A stretch of 30,392 bases of DNA, from positions 1 to 30,392 of IMG/VR virus record IMGVR_UViG_3300046004_000413; one strand, given 5' to 3'. A model generated the notes under the pieces. The model did no database searches and was not told where the DNA came from. It saw only the letters and a list, made by a program, of their open reading frames with translations. The position numbers and the translations under genes are program-made. Of the stretch, positions 24,654 through 30,392 are shown piece after piece (positions within the stretch are counted from its first letter, which is position 1; each line of letters begins with the position of its first letter). The DNA is from a virus.

Positions 24654-25310
24654 TTAATCATTTAGGCGATTCAAAATGTCATCTAAAGCTTCATGACGAT
24701 GGTTATCTAGTAAAATAATTTCATTGACCCATTTTGAATCCCGTAGTTTAGGAACTTCGTGAGTTGCTGAGTCGTTTTTAAATTTTAAATCTACCTGATA
24801 CTTATCGCCACATAGAATCATGATACTATCTTTACCTAATCGAGACAATACCATTTTCAATTGTTCTTTTGTTAGGTTTTGAAATTCATCTACAATACAA
24901 ACTGCGGCGTCAAATGTTCTTCCGCGGAAGTGAGCTAATGAAACTAGTTCAATGGTTTCTTCCTTTTCCATTTTTTCTAGGAGTTCTGGTTTATTATACA
25001 CTTTACGCATATTGCTACGAATTGGTACTAGCCAGGGCTCCATTTTCTCAGTTAAAGATCCCGGCAAGAATCCGGTATCCTCATTTGACACTGTTGGTCG
25101 AGTTATTATAATTTTATTAACTCTGCGTTTAAAAAACATATCTAATGCAATTTGAACTGCTAGCAAGGTTTTACCCGATCCAGCTTTACCTAATATAAAA
25201 TTGAATGGAGTTTCAATTATTTTTGCTTTTGCTTCTTTTTGTTCTTCTGAAAGAGTGATTGAAAATTTAATATCGTTCTTCGGTGGAGTTTTGTCTGTAT
25301 TAAGTGCCAT
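24654..25310 (-). CDS. phoH: PhoH-family ATPase (218 aa)
   Basis: Walker A is GKAGSGKT (residues 41-48) and Walker B is VCIVDE (137-142). The PhoH-specific blocks IIITRPTVSNEDTGFLPG (67-84), FRGRTF (128-133), DEFQNLTKEQLK (141-152) and CGDKYQVDL (167-175) are all present. PhoH ATPases are common in marine and T4-like phages; an RNA- or phosphate-stress-related role has been suggested but the phage function is unknown. At 218 aa it is the bare ATPase domain, without the N-terminal PIN domain of PhoH2 types. It lies among head and neck genes, so it is expressed late. The ribosome-binding site is weak (AAACAAGTTATTATG), a leader shared with the bS21 gene. Confidence 0.94.
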   Translation of the reverse strand: MALNTDKTPPKNDIKFSITLSEEQKEAKAKIIETPFNFILGKAGSGKTLLAVQIALDMFFKRRVNKIIITRPTVSNEDTGFLPGSLTEKMEPWLVPIRSNMRKVYNKPELLEKMEKEETIELVSLAHFRGRTFDAAVCIVDEFQNLTKEQLKMVLSRLGKDSIMILCGDKYQVDLKFKNDSATHEVPKLRDSKWVNEIILLDNHRHEALDDILNRLND

Positions 25311-25326
25311 AATAACTTGTTTTAAA

Positions 25327-25602
25327 TTAAAATAATTTGGTAAGCGTAGATTGTTGCAATGTTACATCTTTTAATGTGTCAATTTTTCCCATGGCCATTT
25401 GTCGGATTGCTTGGAATGTTTCACGGGGCGGATACGGGGTCATGACCTTAATTGTAATCAATTCTTTATCCGGACCTAGGTCTGTTTCGATATGTACCAT
25501 TAGAACCAGTCTAATAGCTCGTAACCGGTCCAATACATCTACTAAACGACCATCATATCGAATTATAGCTTGCATTGAGTATTTATTTCTGTCAACTGCC
25601 AT
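25327..25602 (-). CDS. Hypothetical protein, possible ferredoxin-like fold (91 aa)
   Basis: No family recognised. By eye the 91 residues fit beta-alpha-beta-beta-alpha-beta: MQAIIRYD, then RLVDVLDRLRAIRLV, MVHIETDLGP, LITIKVMTPYP, ETFQAIRQMAMGKI and DVTLQQSTL. That order suggests a ferredoxin-like (ACT or RRM-type) domain. No catalytic residues stand out. AAAGGA lies 6 bases before the ATG, and it follows a terminator and leader AT element, so it starts the connector transcription unit together with PhoH 16 bases downstream. Confidence 0.72.
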   Translation of the reverse strand: MAVDRNKYSMQAIIRYDGRLVDVLDRLRAIRLVLMVHIETDLGPDKELITIKVMTPYPPRETFQAIRQMAMGKIDTLKDVTLQQSTLTKLF

Positions 25603-25615
25603 TTATATTCCTTTA

Positions 25616-25625
25616 GTATAAATAT
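25616..25625 (-). promoter_or_regulatory. Leader AT element (ATATTTATAC) upstream of the 91-aa gene
   Basis: The coding strand reads GCACAAATATTTATACTAAAGG, 13 bases before the ATG at 25602 and 8 bases after the T-run of the capsid-gene terminator. Confidence 0.5.
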
Positions 25626-25633
25626 TTGTGCAG

Positions 25634-25665
25634 TAAAAAAGGGATAACATTTCTGCTATCCCTTT
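25634..25665 (-). terminator. Intrinsic terminator after the major capsid gene
   Basis: The coding strand reads AAAGGGATA-(10 bases)-TATCCCTTT running into TTTTTT and ACTG: a 9-bp stem and a U-tract. It lies 26 bases after the capsid stop. Confidence 0.9.
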
Positions 25666-25690
25666 GAGAGTTAATTAATTAAATTATTAA

Positions 25691-27331
25691 TTATAAAGAG
25701 TTCAATCCGTGTACATACACTTTACCATAGAATTCTGGTCTAACCACTTTCTTCGCGTAACGTGTCATAACACCTTTACGTGGAGTGAAGTTAACTGGAT
25801 CATATACTAATGGTGTCATGATTAAAGGAATATATGGACTAAATACAGCACCTGTTTCTAGGAACTGCGCTCCACGGAATCCCATAAGGATTACATTCTC
25901 TTTCATGTATGGGTTCTTATAAACTGTGTAACGATTATTAATCGCACCAATTTTTTGAACACCCGCTGCAAATTCCATTTTAGTACCATCTGTATCTGCT
26001 GCAAATCCTGGGATAGACTCAAGGATAGTTGCTACTGCAGGACTAGTTACTAAGAAGTTTGCACCACCTCTTAAAGTTTTTTGGTGAATCTTGTTAGATA
26101 CTTTTTGAAGTTTAGTACCAAGAGTTTGGAACCAACCACCTTGTGTATTATAGAAACCATCACCATTTGCTCCAACTGAACCAGCTGCTGCTTGAGTGAA
26201 TCCACTTCCATTCCACACATTGTTATTATATGCTGACCAATACTCAGTAGTTGGAGCTGCAGAAATCAACATGTCCAAGATCTCTAAATCAATTTCCATT
26301 GATACGTATTCAGACAACATTGAAGTTAATTCTGCTTCTGCATCAATTGAGTGATATGCATTTAAATCTTGAGCAAATTCTGGAGTCCATACTGCTTTCA
26401 ACTTACGTGTCTTAGCAACGATTGGCTCTGATTGCATTTCCAAATTAATTTCTGGAATATCAATATCAGTATTATATCCATTTCCAGCTTTACCTAAGTT
26501 GTCTTCAAAGTCACCTCTAGTAATGTCAGTTGGTTGTTTGCTATATTTAACTGTTAATGAGAAAGATCCAGTCGTTACAGCAGATCCTGTGATAATAAAA
26601 TCAATTGACCCATTAGTTGTAGTATTCAATGTAGTAAATGCTGCATAATTTGCTAATGGAGTAGATCCAGAAACCAATGCAAAAGAACGAATTGCAGTAA
26701 CATCTAAACCTGGTAAAGATGAAGTGGCAACAGTAATTCTTTTGTAAGAACCTAAGTTATTAGTGAAATCACCATCATAATTAACTGATGCTGATGTTGC
26801 TATAGAACCAGTAGATATAGTAGCAGCAGTACTAGATGTTTCGTTAATTGAATAACCAAAACGACCTGCGCCATAAAGACCACCTGATGGATCTACCGTT
26901 GTAGTAGTAACACCAAACATAGAGTCATCTGCATTTGGAGTTCCAAATGGATCACCTACTCTACTATTGTTGTCATCATCAAATCCTGGTTGAGCTGTAC
27001 CATACTTAAAATCTAAATAGAAAATAAGTCCTGATGGTAAGTTCATTGGTTGAACTGATACGAATTCTTTTGCAGCAAACTCAGCAAAGATACGACGTAC
27101 CAATGGTAGAGCAACTCCAGCCCACTCTTCAGATCCAGCAGTTGTACCTGTAGAAGAAGCTTCTTTTACTAATTGTCTTGCTTGGTTTTCAAGCAATGTA
27201 GCCATTCCGGCCTTTTCTGTTTCGCCTCTAAGGCCTTCTAACAATCCAGTCTTTTCCCATTTAGATACTTTTGCTAACGCAGCAGATCTTTGAGAATTGT
27301 CATTTGATTGTAGTAAATTTGACATATTCAT
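25691..27331 (-). CDS. 23: Major capsid protein, gp23-like (546 aa)
   Basis: ALPLVRRIFAEFAAKEF followed by VQPMNLPSGLIFYLDFKYG (residues 74-111) is the signature segment of gp23 (T4 has VQPMNSPTG). The C-terminal part (RYTVYKNPYMKENVILMGFR, then PYIPLIMTPLVYDP and RYAKKVVRPEFYGK) is also typical. It forms the hexamers of the head. The N-terminal helical region is probably removed on maturation: QLVKE before A58 fits the prohead protease site (T4 FLTE before A). Size is close to T4 gp23 (521 aa). Residues about 155-270 form a Ser/Thr-rich surface insertion. AAGGA lies 9 bases before the ATG at 27331; an alternative in-frame ATG is two codons in. Followed by a strong terminator. Confidence 0.95.
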   Translation of the reverse strand: MNMSNLLQSNDNSQRSAALAKVSKWEKTGLLEGLRGETEKAGMATLLENQARQLVKEASSTGTTAGSEEWAGVALPLVRRIFAEFAAKEFVSVQPMNLPSGLIFYLDFKYGTAQPGFDDDNNSRVGDPFGTPNADDSMFGVTTTTVDPSGGLYGAGRFGYSINETSSTAATISTGSIATSASVNYDGDFTNNLGSYKRITVATSSLPGLDVTAIRSFALVSGSTPLANYAAFTTLNTTTNGSIDFIITGSAVTTGSFSLTVKYSKQPTDITRGDFEDNLGKAGNGYNTDIDIPEINLEMQSEPIVAKTRKLKAVWTPEFAQDLNAYHSIDAEAELTSMLSEYVSMEIDLEILDMLISAAPTTEYWSAYNNNVWNGSGFTQAAAGSVGANGDGFYNTQGGWFQTLGTKLQKVSNKIHQKTLRGGANFLVTSPAVATILESIPGFAADTDGTKMEFAAGVQKIGAINNRYTVYKNPYMKENVILMGFRGAQFLETGAVFSPYIPLIMTPLVYDPVNFTPRKGVMTRYAKKVVRPEFYGKVYVHGLNSL

Positions 27332-27364
27332 GTTGTTTTTTCCTTTTTTCTTTTTTTTTAAATG

Positions 27365-28360
27365 TTATAGCAATCCTGCTAATTTTTTCCATCTTTCAGC
27401 TTGTGCAAATCCTTCTGTAATCACGTTAGTCTTTTTAGGAGCCGTTGTTGTAGTTGGTTTAGATGCATACGATTCTTTTACTACTCGTTTTTTAGTTGGA
27501 CGATTAAAGCTTTCAGCTAGTGTACTAAATACTAATTTTACTTCTCTTGTATTAGCAGCGCGATCAAAGTTTTCAATTACTTTCATTTTTTGACCTTCTG
27601 ACAATTCAAAATTACGGAACAATTTGTTTGTGTAAAGAAGTTTTGCATTCAATAGATTAACTTCGTTGATGATAGATTTCAATTGACGAACTGTTTTATA
27701 AGCTTCTTCCAATTCTTCTTTTGCGTCATCAAGTTCGGTTGTATCTTCTTCTGGCTCTTCCATTTCTTCTTCTTCACGTAGGATAGATTCAATAATTTCG
27801 TCAATGCTAGCATCATCTGATTCTTCTAGGTCTGAGTATTTTTTCATTGAATCGTCTTCACCTTCCATTGTAAGATCATCTTCTGCAGCTGCATCCATTT
27901 CAGGTTCCATATCGCCTTCTAGTTCGCGAATGATTGATTCTAGATCTAAATCTCTTTCATCATATCCTTCATTGTACTCATCTTGCATTTCCTCGTCAGA
28001 TTGTGGTTCTTCCATTGGTAACTCTTCAGCACCCATTTCCGGTTCCATCTCATCTTCTGCGCCAGCCATGCCAACTTCGAAATCGTATGTGTCACCACCT
28101 ACTTCAGCTGACAAATCATTGTCAACCCAATTAAAATCTCCGCCTTCTTCTTCAGCACCCATATCACCCATATCATCCATTGCTGGCTCTTCAGCTGGCA
28201 TTTCTTCACTATCAAGTTCATTCTCGATTTGATCTGAAATCATACGTTGGATTCTTGGAGCGAACGCTTCTTGAAGGGCGATTTTTGCGTTTGCAACAGC
28301 AGTTTCTTTAACAGCACGTGCATCGGCGATCGCTTCTTTTAGCAAATCTGATTTTGCCAT
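27365..28360 (-). CDS. 22: Prohead core scaffold protein, gp22-like (331 aa)
   Basis: The protein is extremely acidic over residues 45-215 (runs such as EEMPAEEPAMDDMGDMGAEE), flanked by helical segments, as in T4-type scaffold proteins. The C-terminal third (ELEEAYKTVRQLKSIINEVN) is coiled coil and ends in the basic, capsid-contacting tail (PTKKRVVKESYASKP, then AERWKKLAGLL). It forms the inner core around which gp23 assembles and is degraded by the protease. LLKE before A10 and VITE before G are candidate cleavage sites. AAGGAG lies 8 bases before the ATG at 28360. It has a long leader with a 7-bp inverted repeat. Position just before gp23 matches T4. Sequence identity to gp22 is not expected to be high, so the call rests on composition and order. 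Confidence 0.85.
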   Translation of the reverse strand: MAKSDLLKEAIADARAVKETAVANAKIALQEAFAPRIQRMISDQIENELDSEEMPAEEPAMDDMGDMGAEEEGGDFNWVDNDLSAEVGGDTYDFEVGMAGAEDEMEPEMGAEELPMEEPQSDEEMQDEYNEGYDERDLDLESIIRELEGDMEPEMDAAAEDDLTMEGEDDSMKKYSDLEESDDASIDEIIESILREEEEMEEPEEDTTELDDAKEELEEAYKTVRQLKSIINEVNLLNAKLLYTNKLFRNFELSEGQKMKVIENFDRAANTREVKLVFSTLAESFNRPTKKRVVKESYASKPTTTTAPKKTNVITEGFAQAERWKKLAGLL

Positions 28361-28437
28361 AGTTTGTTCTCCTTAAATTTTTTTTTTGGAAATAAGATTA
28401 TTTGAAATCTTAATAGAATATTTTAAATAATGTATAG

Positions 28438-28462
28438 ACGCTATATAAGGTTGGAATAGCGT
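28438..28462 (-). promoter_or_regulatory. Inverted repeat in the scaffold gene leader
   Basis: ACGCTAT (28438-28444) and ATAGCGT (28456-28462) form a perfect 7-bp stem with an 11-base loop, within the roughly 108-base leader between the AT element and the scaffold ATG. It lacks a U-tract, so it is not a terminator. The loop on the coding strand (TCCAACCTTAT) contains CCTT, which could pair with the AAGG of the gene's own ribosome-binding site. A regulatory role is only a possibility. Confidence 0.45.
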
Positions 28463-28468
28463 ATTCTA

Positions 28469-28478
28469 GAATAAATAT
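28469..28478 (-). promoter_or_regulatory. Leader AT element variant (ATATTTATTC) upstream of the scaffold gene
   Basis: The coding strand reads GCTTATATTTATTCTAGAA, 21 bases after the T-run of the bS21 terminator but 108 bases before the scaffold ATG, an unusually long leader for this window. Confidence 0.45.
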
Positions 28479-28499
28479 AAGCAAGTTTGAAAAACCAGT

Positions 28500-28530
28500 A
28501 AAAAAGCCCCAACTTTTTAGGAAGGGGCTT
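28500..28530 (-). terminator. Intrinsic terminator after the bS21 gene
   Basis: The coding strand reads AAGCCCC-(13 bases)-GGGGCTT followed by TTTT and ACTGG. The 7-bp GC-rich stem and U-tract lie 22 bases after the bS21 stop at 28553. Confidence 0.9.
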
Positions 28531-28552
28531 TAATAGTAAAATATTTTAATAA

Positions 28553-28798
28553 TTAATTTGCGTGCAAGTTTCTTACATATTGCATAAACACGGCTGCTTG
28601 ATGTTGTTGTCGCTTTTTAACACTAGGTTTAATAAATTCCTTTCTATCTCTAGATTCTTCTACTATTCCGGCATTTTTTACTTTGCGTTTCCAGCCTTTA
28701 ATTGCATACCCTAAATCTTCTTTAGATGTGCCAACTACTTTAACTGCCATTGCGTTGCCTGGAATGATAGCTTGATGTTGTTTTTGTTTTTTACTCAT
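28553..28798 (-). CDS. rpsU: Phage-encoded ribosomal protein bS21 homologue (81 aa)
   Basis: Residues 17-81 read as a complete small bS21: MAVKVVGTSKEDLGYAIKGW, then KRKVKNAGIVEE (37-48), RDRKEFIKPSVKKRQQHQAA (50-69). These parallel bacterial bS21 blocks (A-L-R-R-F-K-R, K-A-G, R-R-x-x-x-x-K-P). The KPSVxKR form is the one I associate with Bacteroidota bS21. In bacteria bS21 sits on the 30S platform near the anti-Shine-Dalgarno helix and assists initiation; the phage copy could replace the host one to favour viral mRNA. The first 16 residues (MSKKQKQHQAIIPGNA) are an extension. An internal ATG at 28750 with AGG 8 bases before it would give a 65-aa bS21 of normal length, and the upstream ATG has no clear ribosome-binding site, so either start is possible. 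It lies between head genes and has its own terminator. Confidence 0.85.
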   Translation of the reverse strand: MSKKQKQHQAIIPGNAMAVKVVGTSKEDLGYAIKGWKRKVKNAGIVEESRDRKEFIKPSVKKRQQHQAAVFMQYVRNLHAN

Positions 28799-28816
28799 TA
28801 TAACTTGTTTATTTAT

Positions 28817-29353
28817 TTATACGATTGGATTATTAGTTGGTGCTGGTGCGGCCGCTCTTTGTGGCCTAGGTGCCTGAGTAGGTGCTGGTTGTGGTGCTTG
28901 AGCTTCTCCTCGAACATTGAAACGGAAATGTTTAATTTCGGGCTTCTGTGAAACATATCCTTGAATACGTTGTGAATCACGGGCTGGATCGTCTCCTAAA
29001 CGAAAATAGAAATACCCAACCTTACCTGATTCTGATACTTTTTTATTAATAACAGTAAATCCTTTTTTCTCAGACCATTGTTGAATATCTGCTGCAACTG
29101 CTTGTGCCTCCGCTGGATCTCTTAATACATATTCAACTCCGCCCCGGTAGTCAGTCATATGATTAGTAAGTTGAGCTTCATCTATTTCATCTGCTTCAAT
29201 AAGTCCAGCAGCTTTCATTGCCTTTCCATATTTCTGTACAGCAGCCGCACTTTTCTCTATTTCTGGGGCAGTTAATATTTTAGGAGTTTTTGTTGGCATT
29301 GTTTGTTCTTGCAATCCAAAAAATTCTTTATATAGTTTTTTAATTTTATTCAT
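28817..29353 (-). CDS. Hypothetical head-region protein with Pro/Ala-rich tail (178 aa)
   Basis: No family recognised. The N-terminus (MNKIKKLYKEFFGLQEQTMP) resembles a short basic-amphipathic propeptide; GLQE at 13-16 fits the prohead protease pattern, so it may be packaged and trimmed. Residues 70-145 form a plausible alpha/beta domain (GGVEYVLRDPAEAQAVAADI, KGFTVINKKVSESGKVGYFY). The last 30 residues are Ala/Pro repeats (APQPAPTQAPRPQRAAAPAP), as in flexible linkers. AGGA lies 6 bases before the ATG at 29353. It sits between the protease group and bS21; a minor head or internal protein is the best guess. Confidence 0.7.
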   Translation of the reverse strand: MNKIKKLYKEFFGLQEQTMPTKTPKILTAPEIEKSAAAVQKYGKAMKAAGLIEADEIDEAQLTNHMTDYRGGVEYVLRDPAEAQAVAADIQQWSEKKGFTVINKKVSESGKVGYFYFRLGDDPARDSQRIQGYVSQKPEIKHFRFNVRGEAQAPQPAPTQAPRPQRAAAPAPTNNPIV

Positions 29354-29397
29354 CCTGTTCCTAATATAATATAATTATTTTTTTTGTAATAACCAAA

Positions 29398-29775
29398 TTA
29401 ATCCATATCATAGTAACGGCTCAATCCTTGACCGATATTTTCATATGAAATACTTAAACGTTCTTGCAATCTAGACATTTCTTTTGCTGTCTCTTCGAAC
29501 ATTTTATAATCTTCTTCAATTCGCTTGAATCCTTTTTTGTGTTCTACAGATTCGAACCAATCGCCACTTTCAGTCATTACTCTTTGACCTTTATCAACGA
29601 TGTCTCTAACTCGTTCACATAGTTCTTGCAAATTATTTTTTCCATAAACTGATTCGCCTAGGGCTGAGAAGTTCTTTACTGACTCTAGAAATTCTGTCTT
29701 TTCTTGGCGAGTCATTTTAGGTGCCTCTTCGCCAGTAATCATTTCTAATATTATTTTTAAATTAGGTGTCTTCAT
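29398..29775 (-). CDS. Hypothetical small helical head-region protein (125 aa)
   Basis: No family recognised. I place the start at the ATG at 29775 (MKTPNLKIILEMITGEEAPK) because AGGA lies 6 bases before it and it begins one base after the protease stop. The same frame also opens at 29802 inside the protease gene, which is less likely. The protein is almost wholly helical and charged (MTRQEKTEFLESVKNFSAL, then HKKGFKRIEEDYKMFEETAK and MSRLQERLSISYENI). It could be a core or assembly protein made with the protease. ILE at residues 9-11 is a weak match to the protease site. Confidence 0.72.
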   Translation of the reverse strand: MKTPNLKIILEMITGEEAPKMTRQEKTEFLESVKNFSALGESVYGKNNLQELCERVRDIVDKGQRVMTESGDWFESVEHKKGFKRIEEDYKMFEETAKEMSRLQERLSISYENIGQGLSRYYDMD

Positions 29776-29776
29776 A

Positions 29777-30379
29777 TTATATCCTACATTTTCCATCATC
29801 ACATAATATTGATGTAATGATACTGTTTACTTTGTTGTATTTGTTTGATGTATTTGTTTTATCTACCGATTCATGCATTTGTGATGGTCTCATAAATGCT
29901 CCTTGTGTTGATGGGTTAGAAACAAAGTCCCAACATATCAATTCAAAGTCTTCTTGGACTTCTACAGTTCCTTCACTTCTTAGTTCTTTAACAGATCCTA
30001 ATCCGCGAGATGATATACCCAATGTTATTCCTGCTTTGAATAATTCCTTAAGAATTTTACCGCTAGGAGTATCTAGTATCTGTACAGCTCCTTTTAAATC
30101 ATTGCCTTCCCACCATATTTTTAATATATTATGGGATACATTGTTTAAGTTGACAACTGATGAATCTGGGTGATCCAGTTCGCCTAATGCTCTATGTTGA
30201 TCGATATACTCTACTTGATATCGACTACATTCACGCATTAAAATATTTTTTGGATATATTCTACCGTTCTGATTCTTAGCTCCAGACCGCTGTAATATAC
30301 CCTGTACAACAAACCCGCCAGGAATGCCATACTTATCCCCGCTTGACTCATTTAATGAGCCTATAGGGCGGAAAGGCAT
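29777..30379 (-). CDS. 21: Prohead maturation protease, gp21-like (200 aa; start may lie outside window)
   Basis: KNQNGRIYPKNIL (35-47), ALGELDHP (64-71, catalytic-type H70) and GISSRGLGSV (121-130, catalytic serine at 123 or 124) match T4 gp21, which has NRNKRLYPKRIL, ALGELNHP and GVSSRGLGS. WDFVSNPS (150-157) closes the domain. The enzyme is activated in the prohead core and cuts scaffold, capsid and internal proteins after Glu. The ATG at 30379 has no visible ribosome-binding site and the frame remains open to the window edge, so a few N-terminal residues could be missing. Immediately followed by the 125-aa gene. Head gene order protease, scaffold, capsid agrees with T4, but with three extra genes between protease and scaffold. 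Confidence 0.92.
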   Translation of the reverse strand: MPFRPIGSLNESSGDKYGIPGGFVVQGILQRSGAKNQNGRIYPKNILMRECSRYQVEYIDQHRALGELDHPDSSVVNLNNVSHNILKIWWEGNDLKGAVQILDTPSGKILKELFKAGITLGISSRGLGSVKELRSEGTVEVQEDFELICWDFVSNPSTQGAFMRPSQMHESVDKTNTSNKYNKVNSIITSILCDDGKCRI

Positions 30380-30392
30380 ATAATCGACTATA

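Noticed and set aside
27804-28232. 142-codon serine-rich open frame on the plus strand
   Set aside because: Complement of the acidic scaffold gene: GAA/GAT codons read backwards as TTC/ATC and TCT. No leader or ribosome-binding site.
28814-28821. T4-orientation TATAAATA on the coding strand, 16 bases before the bS21 start
   Set aside because: A single occurrence in an AT-rich ATAAATAAATAA run that overlaps the upstream stop codon; not enough to call a promoter against eleven copies of the opposite orientation.
1-30392. tRNA genes, integrase or attachment sites, insertion sequences
   Set aside because: No cloverleaf, recombinase, transposase or terminal inverted repeat was found in any gap; gaps are all under 200 bases and are accounted for by leaders and terminators.

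Overview
The window is a stretch of the late (virion) gene region of a tailed phage with a contractile, T4-type virion. It is AT-rich, and every gene I can support lies on the minus strand, so transcription runs from high to low coordinates. The T4 equivalents recognised from protein motifs are prohead protease (gp21), scaffold (gp22), major capsid protein (gp23), neck proteins (gp13 and gp14), sheath terminator (gp15), sheath (gp18), tube (gp19), tape measure (gp29), tube cap or junction (gp48/54), LysM-like baseplate protein (gp53-like), hub (gp27-like) and ssDNA-binding protein (gp32). The organism is a myovirus of the T4-like supergroup but far from T4, with a different gene order and a family A rather than family B polymerase. 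The phage-borne ribosomal protein bS21 has a KPSVxKR segment that recalls Bacteroidota bS21, but host assignment is uncertain because many genes have good Shine-Dalgarno sites, which Bacteroidota phages often lack.

Layout in transcription order, right to left. (1) 30379-25691, head: prohead protease, two small unknown proteins, bS21, acidic scaffold, major capsid protein, ending in a strong terminator. (2) 25602-21563, connector: a 91-aa protein, a PhoH-family ATPase, and the gp13-, gp14- and gp15-like neck and tail-completion proteins. (3) 21563-15560: a very large repeat-built fibre or adhesin, a 597-aa putative surface or fibre protein, and an 89-aa coiled-coil protein. (4) 15507-9567, tail: sheath, tube, a tail-assembly chaperone pair with a likely programmed frameshift, and tape measure. 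(5) 9550-4506, baseplate: tube cap, LysM-like protein, hub and a small unknown protein. (6) 4467-1, an unexpected DNA-metabolism tail to the structural cluster: a compact family A DNA polymerase, a PD-(D/E)XK nuclease-like protein overlapping it by 4 bases, three small unknown proteins, and gp32.

Genes are packed tightly, with several ATGA or TAATG stop/start overlaps and no gap above 200 bases. A 10-base element reading ATATTTATAT or close to it on the coding strand sits in eleven leaders, in three or four cases directly after an intrinsic terminator ending TTTTTTACT. It is the best candidate for this phage's late promoter core, although it is the reverse complement of the classical T4 late motif.

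Points most worth a second look: the overlapping chaperone frames with a TTT-TAA-A +1 slip site; the family A polymerase / nuclease / SSB cluster inside late genes; the viral bS21; the repeated leader element; and a 60-bp duplication carrying element, ribosome-binding site and first codons of two small genes whose N-termini resemble capsid-targeting peptides.
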